Positions 1 through 7,677 of a stretch of 64,000 nucleotides of DNA are shown here, piece after piece. The notes under the pieces were generated by a model. That model was not told where the DNA came from and did no database searches. It saw nothing but the letters and a program-made list of their open reading frames with translations. The position numbers and the translations under genes were made by a program. This DNA is from Hymenobacter cheonanensis (GTDB lineage Bacteria; Bacteroidota; Bacteroidia; Cytophagales; Hymenobacteraceae), in contig NZ_JAUQSW010000006.1 of the NCBI RefSeq assembly GCF_030581075.1, positions 248,001 to 312,000 of the forward strand, written 5' to 3'. Every line of letters begins with the position of its first letter. The first letter of the stretch is position 1.

Positions 1-33
1 AAGCGGCTGCATCCCTTATGCAGCCGCTTTTTT
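1..33 (+). terminator. Rho-independent terminator of a gene upstream of the window
   Basis: A perfect 12-bp stem (1-12 with 18-29) with a 5-nt loop is followed by a run of T at 28-33. The gene it ends lies outside the window. Only about 20 bp separate it from the next start codon. Confidence 0.85.
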
Positions 34-54
34 GCTTCGTACTAGCTCCTTACA

Positions 55-864
55 ATGGCCTATAATTCTCACCAACGCCAGGTTAAAACAATCGACCAGA
101 TGGGTCGGGAAGTCCACTTTCCGTACCCACCCCTACGTATTGTCTCGCTAGTACCTTCCCAAACCGAGCTATTATTCGACCTCGGCTTGCAAAAACAATT
201 AGAAGGCGTTACAAAGTTTTGCACGCATCCACACAATGCCCGCCACAAGGCTAGTGTGATTGGGGGCACGAAGAATTTTGATTTTATCAAAATCAGGGCC
301 GCCCGCCCTGACTTGATTATTGGTAATAAGGAGGAGAATTATCAGGATGGGATTACAGAGCTGGCCAAGCACTACCCCGTGTGGATGAGCAACGTAACGG
401 ATTTGCCAGAGGCGCTAGAGATGATTCGCGGCGTTGGGGAAATTACCGGAAAATTGCACCTTGCTGAGTCATTAGCAGCAGCAATTAAAGCCAAGTTTGA
501 TGCAATCCAGGCACGGCCTGCTTTGGTGCCAGTCGCCTATTTCATCTGGCGTAAGCCCTATATGGTGGCCGCCGCCGGCACATTTATTAATGACATGCTG
601 CAGCGGGCTGGCTTTTCCAATGTATTTGCCCACCTAGGGCGCTACCCCGAAGTGATACCCGAACAACTAGCCAAGGCTGCCCCGGCTCGCATTTTCCTGT
701 CGTCGGAACCCTACCCTTTTGGAGAAAAACACGTGGCTGAATTTCAGGAGATTTGCCCGGCCGCAAAAATTCAATTAATAGATGGGGAGCTTTTTAGCTG
801 GTATGGCACAAGGTTATTATTCTCAGCTTCTTACTTCCAGACGCTACAACACGTGCAAGGCTAA
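55..864 (+). CDS. BtuF-like helical-backbone metal/cobalamin receptor protein
   Basis: The 269-residue protein looks like the substrate-binding component of ABC importers for cobalamin or ferric siderophores (BtuF/FepB superfamily). The opening RIVSLVPSQTELLFDLGL segment, the 'FCTHP' stretch and the late 'FLSSEPYPF' stretch are typical of BtuF-like proteins. It has no signal peptide or lipobox, so it may act in the cytoplasm or be exported another way. No ABC permease or ATPase is adjacent, so the ligand is unknown. The ATG at 55 is the first in frame and lies just after a terminator. The gene is clearly less GC-rich than most neighbours. Family assignment is firm; substrate is inference. Confidence 0.8.
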   Translation: MAYNSHQRQVKTIDQMGREVHFPYPPLRIVSLVPSQTELLFDLGLQKQLEGVTKFCTHPHNARHKASVIGGTKNFDFIKIRAARPDLIIGNKEENYQDGITELAKHYPVWMSNVTDLPEALEMIRGVGEITGKLHLAESLAAAIKAKFDAIQARPALVPVAYFIWRKPYMVAAAGTFINDMLQRAGFSNVFAHLGRYPEVIPEQLAKAAPARIFLSSEPYPFGEKHVAEFQEICPAAKIQLIDGELFSWYGTRLLFSASYFQTLQHVQG

Positions 865-914
865 GAATCAACTGGTGCGCAATATCTTGCGGCTATAATC
901 TCACCCTACCCCCT

Positions 915-1772
915 ATGGACCAGCGCATCATCAACCTGTTCGACGAGTACACCCACCGCCCGCTGTCGCGCAAGGAATTTCTGGACCGCCTGCTGATGCT
1001 GGCGGGCAGCGCTGCCCTGGCCACTACTGCTCTTTCCGTGTTGGAACCCGGTTATGCCCACGCGGCCACTATCTCGCCCCTGGCCGAAAATCTGGTGGAG
1101 GAAACCGTGACCTGGCCGGGCGATGGGGCCACCGTGAGTGGCTACCTGGTGCATCCTAAGGCCAAGAAAAAGCGCGGCGCAGTAGTCGTAATCCACGAAA
1201 ATCGGGGCCTTACGCCCCACATAAAAGATGTGACGCGGCGGGTGGCGCAGGCCGGCTACCTGGCGCTGGGCGTCGATGCGCTGTCGGTGGCAGGCGGCAC
1301 GCCCGCCGACGAGGATAAGGGCCGCGAACTCATCGGCCAGCTCGACCCGCAGAAAAACCTGAATAATTACCTGGCGGCCCTCACCTATCTGCGCGCCCGG
1401 CCCGAGTGCAACGGCCGCACCGGCTGCGTGGGCTTCTGCTGGGGCGGCGGGCTAGTCAACCAGCTGGCGGTGCACGACCCCAAGCTCAACGCCGCCGTGG
1501 CCTACTACGGCCAGCAGCCCAAGGCCGAAGACGTGCCCCGGATTAAAGCCGCTCTCATGCTGCACTACGCCGGCCTCGACCAGCGCATCGACGCCGGCAT
1601 CCCGGCCTATGAAGCCGCCCTGAAAGCCGCTCACATTCCCTACGAGCTGTTTGTGTACGAAGGCGTTAACCACGCGTTTAATAACGACACCTCGCCCGCT
1701 CGCTACAATGCCGAGGCGGCTAAATTGGCCTGGGAGCGCACGTTGCGGCTGTTTAAGGAAAAGCTGGGGTAA
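915..1772 (+). CDS. Dienelactone hydrolase family protein, exported
   Basis: A 285-residue alpha/beta hydrolase of the dienelactone hydrolase (carboxymethylenebutenolidase) family. The nucleophile Cys sits in GFCWGG (about residue 175), with Asp near 222 (AGLDQR) and His near 253 (GVNHAF) completing the triad; HENRG near 94-98 is also characteristic. The first 50 residues carry SRKEFL followed by a hydrophobic stretch and an AHA cleavage-like site, resembling a twin-arginine signal with one Arg replaced by Lys. The natural substrate cannot be read from sequence; many such exported members are general esterases. It starts 50 bp after the BtuF-like gene and ends 13 bp before a small lipoprotein gene. 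Confidence 0.87.
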   Translation: MDQRIINLFDEYTHRPLSRKEFLDRLLMLAGSAALATTALSVLEPGYAHAATISPLAENLVEETVTWPGDGATVSGYLVHPKAKKKRGAVVVIHENRGLTPHIKDVTRRVAQAGYLALGVDALSVAGGTPADEDKGRELIGQLDPQKNLNNYLAALTYLRARPECNGRTGCVGFCWGGGLVNQLAVHDPKLNAAVAYYGQQPKAEDVPRIKAALMLHYAGLDQRIDAGIPAYEAALKAAHIPYELFVYEGVNHAFNNDTSPARYNAEAAKLAWERTLRLFKEKLG

Positions 1773-1785
1773 GCCGCAAGTAGAC

Positions 1786-2178
1786 ATGAGAGTTTGCTAT
1801 CTATTTGCCGCTTCCGCGTTGTTGGCGACGAGCTGTTCAATGCTTAATTATGAATCTGATTTCATAGATTCTCCCCAGGCAGATTATTCTATAAAATCGA
1901 AAGTCAATCGCTTAGATTCTAACCGTAAGGATTATGCGTTGGTAAAGCTATTTTTATTTGATAAAAATCACAAGCAGCTGGATAGCTTAAATACTCATGC
2001 CAGCGATGTAATGGCTTGGGCCGTTGGCTGGGCCAATGCCAATAATCTTGTAGTATACAGCGGTGACGTAGGTACTCAGGCATGGGCTGTAAATGGTGGT
2101 AAGTTCCAGCCAATAGCAGTTACCCAGACCTTGCAGAAGCAAGCCGATACCTTCTATAAAAAGAAGTTTAAGGAATAG
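1786..2178 (+). CDS. Small predicted lipoprotein, unknown function
   Basis: A 130-residue protein with a short lipoprotein signal ending in LLATSC, so Cys near residue 17 would be lipidated. I recognise no domain in the mature part, which is polar and contains VKLFLFDKNHKQLD and ends in a Lys-rich tail (YKKKFKE). The open frame extends 45 codons upstream into the hydrolase gene, but only the ATG at 1786 gives a signal peptide, so I chose it. The gene is markedly AT-rich compared with its neighbours, suggesting recent transfer or weak constraint. It could be co-transcribed with the hydrolase 13 bp upstream. Confidence 0.7.
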   Translation: MRVCYLFAASALLATSCSMLNYESDFIDSPQADYSIKSKVNRLDSNRKDYALVKLFLFDKNHKQLDSLNTHASDVMAWAVGWANANNLVVYSGDVGTQAWAVNGGKFQPIAVTQTLQKQADTFYKKKFKE

Positions 2179-2207
2179 CTGGTTAGAACTTTGCAAGAGC
2201 CATATTC

Positions 2208-2302
2208 TGTCATGCTGAACGCAGTGAAGCATCTCGCCTAGCGCAGTAATCAGTGCGTAAGCAACAACGCGAACGAGATACTTCACTGCGTTCAGCATGA
2301 CA
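2208..2302. repeat. Dispersed long inverted repeat, family 1 (copy A)
   Basis: Two arms of about 30 bp starting TGTCATGCTGAACGCAGTGA and mirrored at 2302 flank a loop of about 35 bp. The right arm has small differences from the left. It lies between two convergent genes and could terminate both. Related copies are at 7556, 12105, 36697, 52111 and 57439. Confidence 0.85.
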
Positions 2303-2312
2303 AATGTGTTCG

Positions 2313-4517
2313 CTATATTAGTTTATCCGGTGTAATCGGCAAGTCGCGCACGCGCTTGCCGGTGGCGTGAAATACCGCATTCGCAATAGCGGCGCTGACG
2401 CCGACAATACCGATTTCGCCTAAACCTTTGGCACCCATGGGGTCTAAGTAATTATCAGGCTTATCGATGAAAATGACGTCGATATTGAGGGGCATGTCGG
2501 CGTTGACGGGTACGTGGTAATTGGCCAGGTCGTGGTTGGTGATGCGGCCGTAGCGGTGGTCGAGCACGGCGTCTTCCATCAGGGCTAGCCCCAGGCCCCA
2601 GGTGAGGGCGCCGTAGACCTGGCTGCGGGCAGTTTTGTGGTTCATAATGCGGCCCGCGTCGATGGCTGATACCACGCGGCTCACGCGCACCTCGCGGGTA
2701 TGGGCGTGCACGCGCACCTCCACAAAGCAGGCGCCGAACGACTTGCCCGACTTCTCGCCTTTCTCGGGCACCTCGGGCGATTCATGGGTGACTTCGAGCG
2801 CGGGCTGACCGGCCTGGCGCAGCACGTCGGCGTAGGTGCGGCTGGTGGCGGGGTGGCTAGCCAGGTGCACGGTGCCGCCCTCGGCCACCAGGTCGGGTAG
2901 CTTGGCTTTGGCGAAGGGCGAGCCGGGCATACTGAATGCGAGGTTAACCAGCTGCTGGCGGAGCGCCGTGCAGGTGTCGTGCACGGCCGCGCCTACCGAG
3001 GCCACGGTGTGCGAGCCAAACTGGCCCGGTGCCTCGGGGTAGGCCGCGTCGCCGAGTTCGAAGCGGATGTTTTCGGGGGCTACGCCGCTGGCGTCGGCCG
3101 CAATCTGGGTCATGACGGTGGCGGTGCCGGGGCCCACGTCGGCGGTGGCGCTTTGCACCAGCAGGGTGCCGTCGGGCAGCAGGCGGGCGCGGGCGCTGGC
3201 CTTGGCCCGCGAGGCGTGGTAGATGCCCATAGCCATACCCTGGCCCACCAGCCAGTCGCCGTCGTGGGTGGCACCGGGGGTCGGGTTGCGCTTTTGCCAG
3301 TTAAATTTCTCGGCGCCCTGGGCGTAGCACTCGCGCAGGTAGTTGCTGCTCCAGGGCTTGTCGCCTTCGGGGTCTACCTCGGCAAAATTCTTCAGCCGCA
3401 AGGCTAGCGGGTCAATTTTGAGGGCGTATGCCAGCTCATCCATCGCCGACTCGAGGGCGAAGGAGCCGGTGGTTTCGCCGGGGCCGCGCGCCCAGCAGGG
3501 CGTGCTCATGTCGAGCGGCACGAGGTGGTAAGTCAATTCGGCATTGGGGCAGCGGTAGCCCGATTTGGTGGGGTGCAGCGTGCGCTCGGTAAACTGCTCG
3601 TAGCGCGAGGTGGCCCCGAAAGCCTCATGCGATACGCCCACCAGGGTACCATCGGCCTGCGCCCCCAGCGCCACGCGCTGCACCGAGCGCGGCCGGTAGC
3701 CCACCATGTTGAACTCCTGCTCGCGCTCATTCATCACCTTCACTGGCCGGCCCACCACCTTGGCGCCCAAAATAGCGGCCATTTCGGGCGGCCAGATGCG
3801 CGAGGCACCCCCAAACGCCCCGCCTACGAATGGCGAATGCACCTGCACGCTTTCCTTGGGCAAGGCCCAGAGCTTCATCAGGTCTTTCTGGGCTAGCGAG
3901 GGCGCCTGGGTTTTATTCCAGACCGTCAGGTTATTACCTTGCCACTGGGCGATGGCCGCGTGCATCTCCAGGGGGTTGTGCACTTGCAGCGGCGTCTGGT
4001 ACTCGTGGGCTAGCTGCACGGGAGCCGTTTTGTAGGCCTGCGCCTGGCCGCGCAGGTAGTCCTCGGCTTTTTTGGGTTTGTAGCTGCTGGCCAGGCCCTG
4101 GATTATATCGGTTTGCGGCGCGGCTTGCTCAACCTGCACGCGCACTAGGGCAGCGGCGTACTGCGCCTGCTCCAGCGTGCCCGCGATGGCCAGGGCCACC
4201 GGCTGGTTGCTGAAGTGAATTTTATCGTCGAAAAACACCCGCATCTGCTGGCCTTCCACGCGCTGGTCGGGCTGCGGGTTTTCGTAGCCGGGCACCTTGG
4301 GCGAGTTCAGGTGCGACACAATGGCCAGCACGCCGGGCGCTTTGGCCGCGTCATTTATATCGAGGTGCGTGATGCGGCCGGCGGCTATCGTGCTGGTTAC
4401 TAACACGCCGTGCACGCAGCCTGGCACGGCGTGCTCGGTAGCATAGCGGGCCTGGCCGGTTACTTTCAGGCGGCCGTCGACGCGGCTACGGGGTTGGCCA
4501 ATGGCGGGAATTTGCAT
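2313..4517 (-). CDS. Xanthine dehydrogenase/aldehyde oxidase family, molybdopterin-binding large subunit
   Basis: A 734-residue molybdenum hydroxylase large subunit, the same length as the PaoC/YagR-type proteins. The VGGAFGG motif and the C-terminal KGLGEIG motif (catalytic Glu near residue 700) mark an intact molybdenum cofactor site. Such enzymes hydroxylate aldehydes or heterocycles and need a 2Fe-2S subunit and usually a FAD subunit. Neither is next to it here: downstream is an unrelated lipoprotein and upstream a divergent secreted protein. I see no Tat signal; in PaoABC-type enzymes that signal is on the iron-sulfur subunit. Family is certain; substrate and partners are unknown. Confidence 0.9.
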   Translation of the reverse strand: MQIPAIGQPRSRVDGRLKVTGQARYATEHAVPGCVHGVLVTSTIAAGRITHLDINDAAKAPGVLAIVSHLNSPKVPGYENPQPDQRVEGQQMRVFFDDKIHFSNQPVALAIAGTLEQAQYAAALVRVQVEQAAPQTDIIQGLASSYKPKKAEDYLRGQAQAYKTAPVQLAHEYQTPLQVHNPLEMHAAIAQWQGNNLTVWNKTQAPSLAQKDLMKLWALPKESVQVHSPFVGGAFGGASRIWPPEMAAILGAKVVGRPVKVMNEREQEFNMVGYRPRSVQRVALGAQADGTLVGVSHEAFGATSRYEQFTERTLHPTKSGYRCPNAELTYHLVPLDMSTPCWARGPGETTGSFALESAMDELAYALKIDPLALRLKNFAEVDPEGDKPWSSNYLRECYAQGAEKFNWQKRNPTPGATHDGDWLVGQGMAMGIYHASRAKASARARLLPDGTLLVQSATADVGPGTATVMTQIAADASGVAPENIRFELGDAAYPEAPGQFGSHTVASVGAAVHDTCTALRQQLVNLAFSMPGSPFAKAKLPDLVAEGGTVHLASHPATSRTYADVLRQAGQPALEVTHESPEVPEKGEKSGKSFGACFVEVRVHAHTREVRVSRVVSAIDAGRIMNHKTARSQVYGALTWGLGLALMEDAVLDHRYGRITNHDLANYHVPVNADMPLNIDVIFIDKPDNYLDPMGAKGLGEIGIVGVSAAIANAVFHATGKRVRDLPITPDKLI

Positions 4518-4593
4518 AGCAAAGCTGGAAAATAGTACCTTGCTTCTCTACGCCGCTTCCGGTCTTACGTTTACTGCCGGCCTGCAACTACCA

Positions 4594-5112
4594 ATGAAAC
4601 TGCTGGTGCTTTTACTACCCTGTTTATTGGGTTTCTCCAACGCCTTAGGCCAAAAGCTTACTTGTAATTGCGAGGCAGTGGTTGAGTATAAGCATCGGTA
4701 TGCAGTACCCATCTTCGACAAGCCTAGTGGAAAGATTATGCACCAAGTAAAGCACAATCTTAAAGAGGAAGATTTTCTGGCAATGAACATCGACCGCGAA
4801 CAAAGCGGCTTTTTTCACGGGAGAATTTTCTACGCTATTGCAGGCAAGTCTTACTGCGGCTGGGTAAGAAAATCAGCGTGGCTTGGCACCTACGCACGCG
4901 CTTATGGCAAGGAGAAACTAGCCCTTTACCGGGCTCCGGCTTTGTCGGCGCCGGCTAGTGCCCACGTCCCCGGCCCAGTACCTGGCTTGCTTCCCATTCG
5001 ACATTGCGCAGGTGGGTGGATATATGTGCAGCTTATTTATCGGGGCCGAACGTACGAAGGTTGGCTACCACCAGCAATGCAGTGCGCAAACTCCTACACG
5101 ACCTGCAATTAG
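4594..5112 (+). CDS. Secreted SH3-like hypothetical protein with conserved cysteines
   Basis: A 172-residue protein with a clear signal peptide (MKLLVLLLPCLLGFSNALGQ). The mature part has two similar halves, each ending in a G-W motif (YCGWVRKS and YEGWLPPAMQC), which suggests two SH3-like barrels. Cysteines occur as CNC at the start and as C-x7-C near the end, so disulphides are likely. The frame is open from 4501, but that start would overlap the divergent molybdenum hydroxylase; the ATG at 4594 restores the signal peptide. Periplasmic or surface location is inferred. Function unknown. Confidence 0.65.
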   Translation: MKLLVLLLPCLLGFSNALGQKLTCNCEAVVEYKHRYAVPIFDKPSGKIMHQVKHNLKEEDFLAMNIDREQSGFFHGRIFYAIAGKSYCGWVRKSAWLGTYARAYGKEKLALYRAPALSAPASAHVPGPVPGLLPIRHCAGGWIYVQLIYRGRTYEGWLPPAMQCANSYTTCN

Positions 5113-5120
5113 AAACATAA

Positions 5121-5157
5121 AATAGCGCCCCACAGCTAAGCTCGGCAGGGCGCTATT
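5121..5157. terminator. Bidirectional terminator between convergent genes
   Basis: A 10-bp perfect stem, AATAGCGCCC with GGGCGCTATT, separated by 17 nt, lies between a plus-strand gene ending at 5112 and a minus-strand gene ending at 5188. Confidence 0.65.
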
Positions 5158-5187
5158 CCAAACAAAAGCCCCACCTCCTATTGGGCC

Positions 5188-6546
5188 TTACCCTGCCACC
5201 GGCTGCATTTTTTCTTTGCTCTTTTCCAGCGTTTCGGGCATAAAAACCCAAAACACAACCAGCCCCACGGCGGCAATGCTGGCTAGCGTGAGAAAAGTAA
5301 AATTATCGCCTTGGTTCTTAGCCAGGTACCCCGCCACGGAGTTGCTCAGAAAAGCGCCAATGCCCTGCGCCGTGGCGATGGCGCCCTGCGCGGCGTTAAA
5401 ACGCCCGGTACCCTTGGTGAGGTCGGCAATGATGAGCACGCCTACCACGCCGAAGATGCCGGCCCCCAGCCCATCCATGCACTGCACGGCGATGAGCGCG
5501 GCCGGGTGATGGCTGAGCGTGTAGAGCACCCCACGCGCCGCCAGGGCCGCAAAGCCAAAGAGAAACAAGGGCTTACGCCCTACCTTACCGGCCAGCTTGC
5601 CGCTAACGGCGGCTACTACCATAAATACGAGTTGCGAGGCCACCATGTAGCCCGAGGTAAATAGTACCGCCTGCTTCACCCCTACGCCCCTGGCCAGCAG
5701 CTGGGTTACGAGGGGCACCATCGCGGCGTTGGCGAAGTGAAAAATGACCGCCGACACCAGAAAAACCAGCACTGGCTTTTGGCGCAGCAGGTCGCGGAAG
5801 CATTCAAGCAGCTCTTTAATACCGTCCCAGACGCTGCCTGCCGGGGCAGCGGCCGCGCCTGCCGGGGCGGCCTTATTGGCTGGCTCGTCGCCGCAGGCAT
5901 CGCCCTTGTCGGCACCCCGCGCCTGGTCGAAATCAATGTCATCGCCCTTGATGCGCAGCACGCAGAGCACGGCGCCCACGCACAAAATACCCACGAAGTA
6001 GAACATCCAGCGCAGGTTGAAGTAGTAGCCTACTGCACCCAGCGCCAGGGCCGCGAACATATTGCCCGCCGCATTAAACGCCTGGTTGGTCCCCTGGGCC
6101 TGGTCAAACCTTTTTCGCCCCACCAACCCTAGCGCAATAGCCGACAAGCACAGCGGAAAGATGGCCCCGGCCACGCCGATGAGCGCCTGCCCACTCATTA
6201 CCACGGGCTTAACGGTGAAAAAGGCCGTGGCCAGCACCGCCAGCGCAATCAGCCCGATGCCGATGAGCAGCAGCGCCCGCTTCTGGCGCAGGCGGTCGAT
6301 GAGGGCGCCGGCGGGCGTTTGGGCCAGTACCTGGGCAATATTGCCGGCCGCCAGGGCCGAGCCAATCTGGGCCGGCCCCCAGTGCACGCTCGATTGCAGG
6401 TACATGGCCATGTAGGGGCCCATGCCATTCTGCACATCGGCAATAAAAAAATTGAGCGCCCGCAGTGCCCGGATGCTCCCCTTTTTGGGGTCGTTGGCCA
6501 GGTCGAGCGCGGCGTTTTGGTCGGCAGAGGGCTTGGGGTCGGGCAT
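5188..6546 (-). CDS. Major facilitator superfamily transporter
   Basis: A 452-residue integral membrane protein with the two six-helix halves of an MFS carrier, separated by a hydrophilic central loop rich in Asp, Ala and Gly (around KGDDIDFDQARGADKGD). The family motif near loop 2-3 is recognisable as GALIDRLRQKR. The frame can be extended to a TTG at 6567, but I prefer the ATG at 6546 (MPDPKPS). It resembles the NreB/arabinose-efflux-like drug exporters; substrate cannot be told from sequence. It is transcribed alone. Confidence 0.85.
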   Translation of the reverse strand: MPDPKPSADQNAALDLANDPKKGSIRALRALNFFIADVQNGMGPYMAMYLQSSVHWGPAQIGSALAAGNIAQVLAQTPAGALIDRLRQKRALLLIGIGLIALAVLATAFFTVKPVVMSGQALIGVAGAIFPLCLSAIALGLVGRKRFDQAQGTNQAFNAAGNMFAALALGAVGYYFNLRWMFYFVGILCVGAVLCVLRIKGDDIDFDQARGADKGDACGDEPANKAAPAGAAAAPAGSVWDGIKELLECFRDLLRQKPVLVFLVSAVIFHFANAAMVPLVTQLLARGVGVKQAVLFTSGYMVASQLVFMVVAAVSGKLAGKVGRKPLFLFGFAALAARGVLYTLSHHPAALIAVQCMDGLGAGIFGVVGVLIIADLTKGTGRFNAAQGAIATAQGIGAFLSNSVAGYLAKNQGDNFTFLTLASIAAVGLVVFWVFMPETLEKSKEKMQPVAG

Positions 6547-6630
6547 GGCGCCAGCTGAGGAAAGCAAAGTGAAACTAAATGACGCTACTGCCTACGGCTC
6601 AGCTCGGAATAGGCTACACCCCGGCAGCAA

Positions 6631-6675
6631 AAAAGGCCACTCTACGCCTGGTATCAGGCAGTAGAATGGCCTTGA
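6631..6675 (-). terminator. Terminator of the two-repeat protein gene
   Basis: On the minus strand a 13-bp stem with one mismatch, with an inner GCCTG/CAGGC pairing, is followed by TTTTTT. It lies 54 bp past the stop codon of the gene at 6729-7415. Confidence 0.75.
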
Positions 6676-6728
6676 TAATTTTAGATTAGGGCTGGCAGCA
6701 TCTCAGCTCCCGGCGCTTTGCCTAGCCC

Positions 6729-7415
6729 CTAGCGAATCAGGAACGACTCGCCGCCCACCGTGAGCAGCTCTAGGTGCAGCGGGGCAACGCTGCCGGGGGC
6801 GCGCACCTCGCCGGGGCGGTCGGCGCGGCGCTGGCCGCTGGCCTGCACCGCAGCGCCAGGCGCCAGGTATTCAGCCAGCTGCTCGCCCAGGTGGGGTGGG
6901 AAGCGCAACTCACCCGCCGCACCGGCCAGGCGCAGGGCGCGGGGGTGGCCTTTGGGGTCGCGCAGCAGCTCGGCTACTTTGCCTTGCACGGTTACGGGCT
7001 CGGCGGCAGGGCTAGCAGGCTGGGGCTGCAGGGGCTGGCCGCCTACTTCGAGGCTGGCCAGGTGCAGGTGCTCGTCGCCCTTGGGCGTGGTGTGCAGGTA
7101 CCCCAGCACCGTAGCAGCGGCGCCCGACTGGGCCGCGCCCTGCAGCGCCTGGCCAAAATGGGGCGGAAACTTCACGGTGTACGCCGCATCGGCGGTAGCG
7201 AGCGTGAGGCGGTCGTAGATACCGTCGGGGTTAGCGCCGTACTCGCCCACCGTGCCGGCGTAGGTGGCTAGCTTATGCAGTTGGGCCTTGGGCTTATCGT
7301 GCTTGGGGTCAGGCTTTTTAGGCTTGTCTTTTTCTGATTTATCGGCCGGGGCCTTGGGGGCGGGCTTGGCGGTTTTAGCTTCTTTTACTTCGAGGTTTTT
7401 GATTTCACCGGACAT
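6729..7415 (-). CDS. Unrecognised protein with Lys/Pro-rich N-terminus and two OB-like repeats
   Basis: A 228-residue protein with no signal peptide. Residues 1-48 are a charged, Lys- and Pro-rich tail. Two similar units follow, at about 51-127 and 142-224. Each starts with a T-x-x-G-x-V strand, has a matching FPPH[FL]G core (83-88 and 172-177), and ends with L-x-V-GG. The pattern of short beta strands resembles OB folds, and the basic tail would suit nucleic acid binding, but both points are inference. A hairpin fills its 5' leader. I know no function. Confidence 0.7.
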   Translation of the reverse strand: MSGEIKNLEVKEAKTAKPAPKAPADKSEKDKPKKPDPKHDKPKAQLHKLATYAGTVGEYGANPDGIYDRLTLATADAAYTVKFPPHFGQALQGAAQSGAAATVLGYLHTTPKGDEHLHLASLEVGGQPLQPQPASPAAEPVTVQGKVAELLRDPKGHPRALRLAGAAGELRFPPHLGEQLAEYLAPGAAVQASGQRRADRPGEVRAPGSVAPLHLELLTVGGESFLIR

Positions 7416-7421
7416 AACAAA

Positions 7422-7468
7422 GGGAGGTTTACAACGCAGTAACTTGCTTACTGTGCTGCAAACCTCCC
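7422..7468 (-). promoter_or_regulatory. Leader hairpin just upstream of the two-repeat protein
   Basis: A 21-bp inverted repeat (7422-7442 with 7448-7468) with three transition mismatches and a 5-nt loop ends 6 bp before the start codon at 7415. There is no T-run in either useful position, so a translational or RNA-stability role is more likely than termination. Confidence 0.55.
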
Positions 7469-7555
7469 CTAGTCAACTGAACCCGGCCTTAAGTCGAGGT
7501 TAATTTTTCTTCAGCAAGGTGGGCGGTGGGTGAACTACTCTAATTTTCCATCAAT

Positions 7556-7657
7556 CGTCCGTCATGCTGAGCTTGCCGAAGCATCTCTACCGCGCCGCTA
7601 GGGTCACTAACCTAACGAAGCGGTAGAGATGCTTCGGCAAGCTCAGCATGACGGACG
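7556..7657. repeat. Dispersed long inverted repeat, family 1 (copy B, perfect)
   Basis: Perfect 38-bp arms (7556-7593 and 7620-7657) flank a 26-nt loop. The arm core begins GTCATGCTGAGCTTGCCGAA. It lies 20 bp beyond the stop of the M28 peptidase gene and may act as its terminator. Confidence 0.9.
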
Positions 7658-7677
7658 CCAGGGCTTAAACATCAGTG

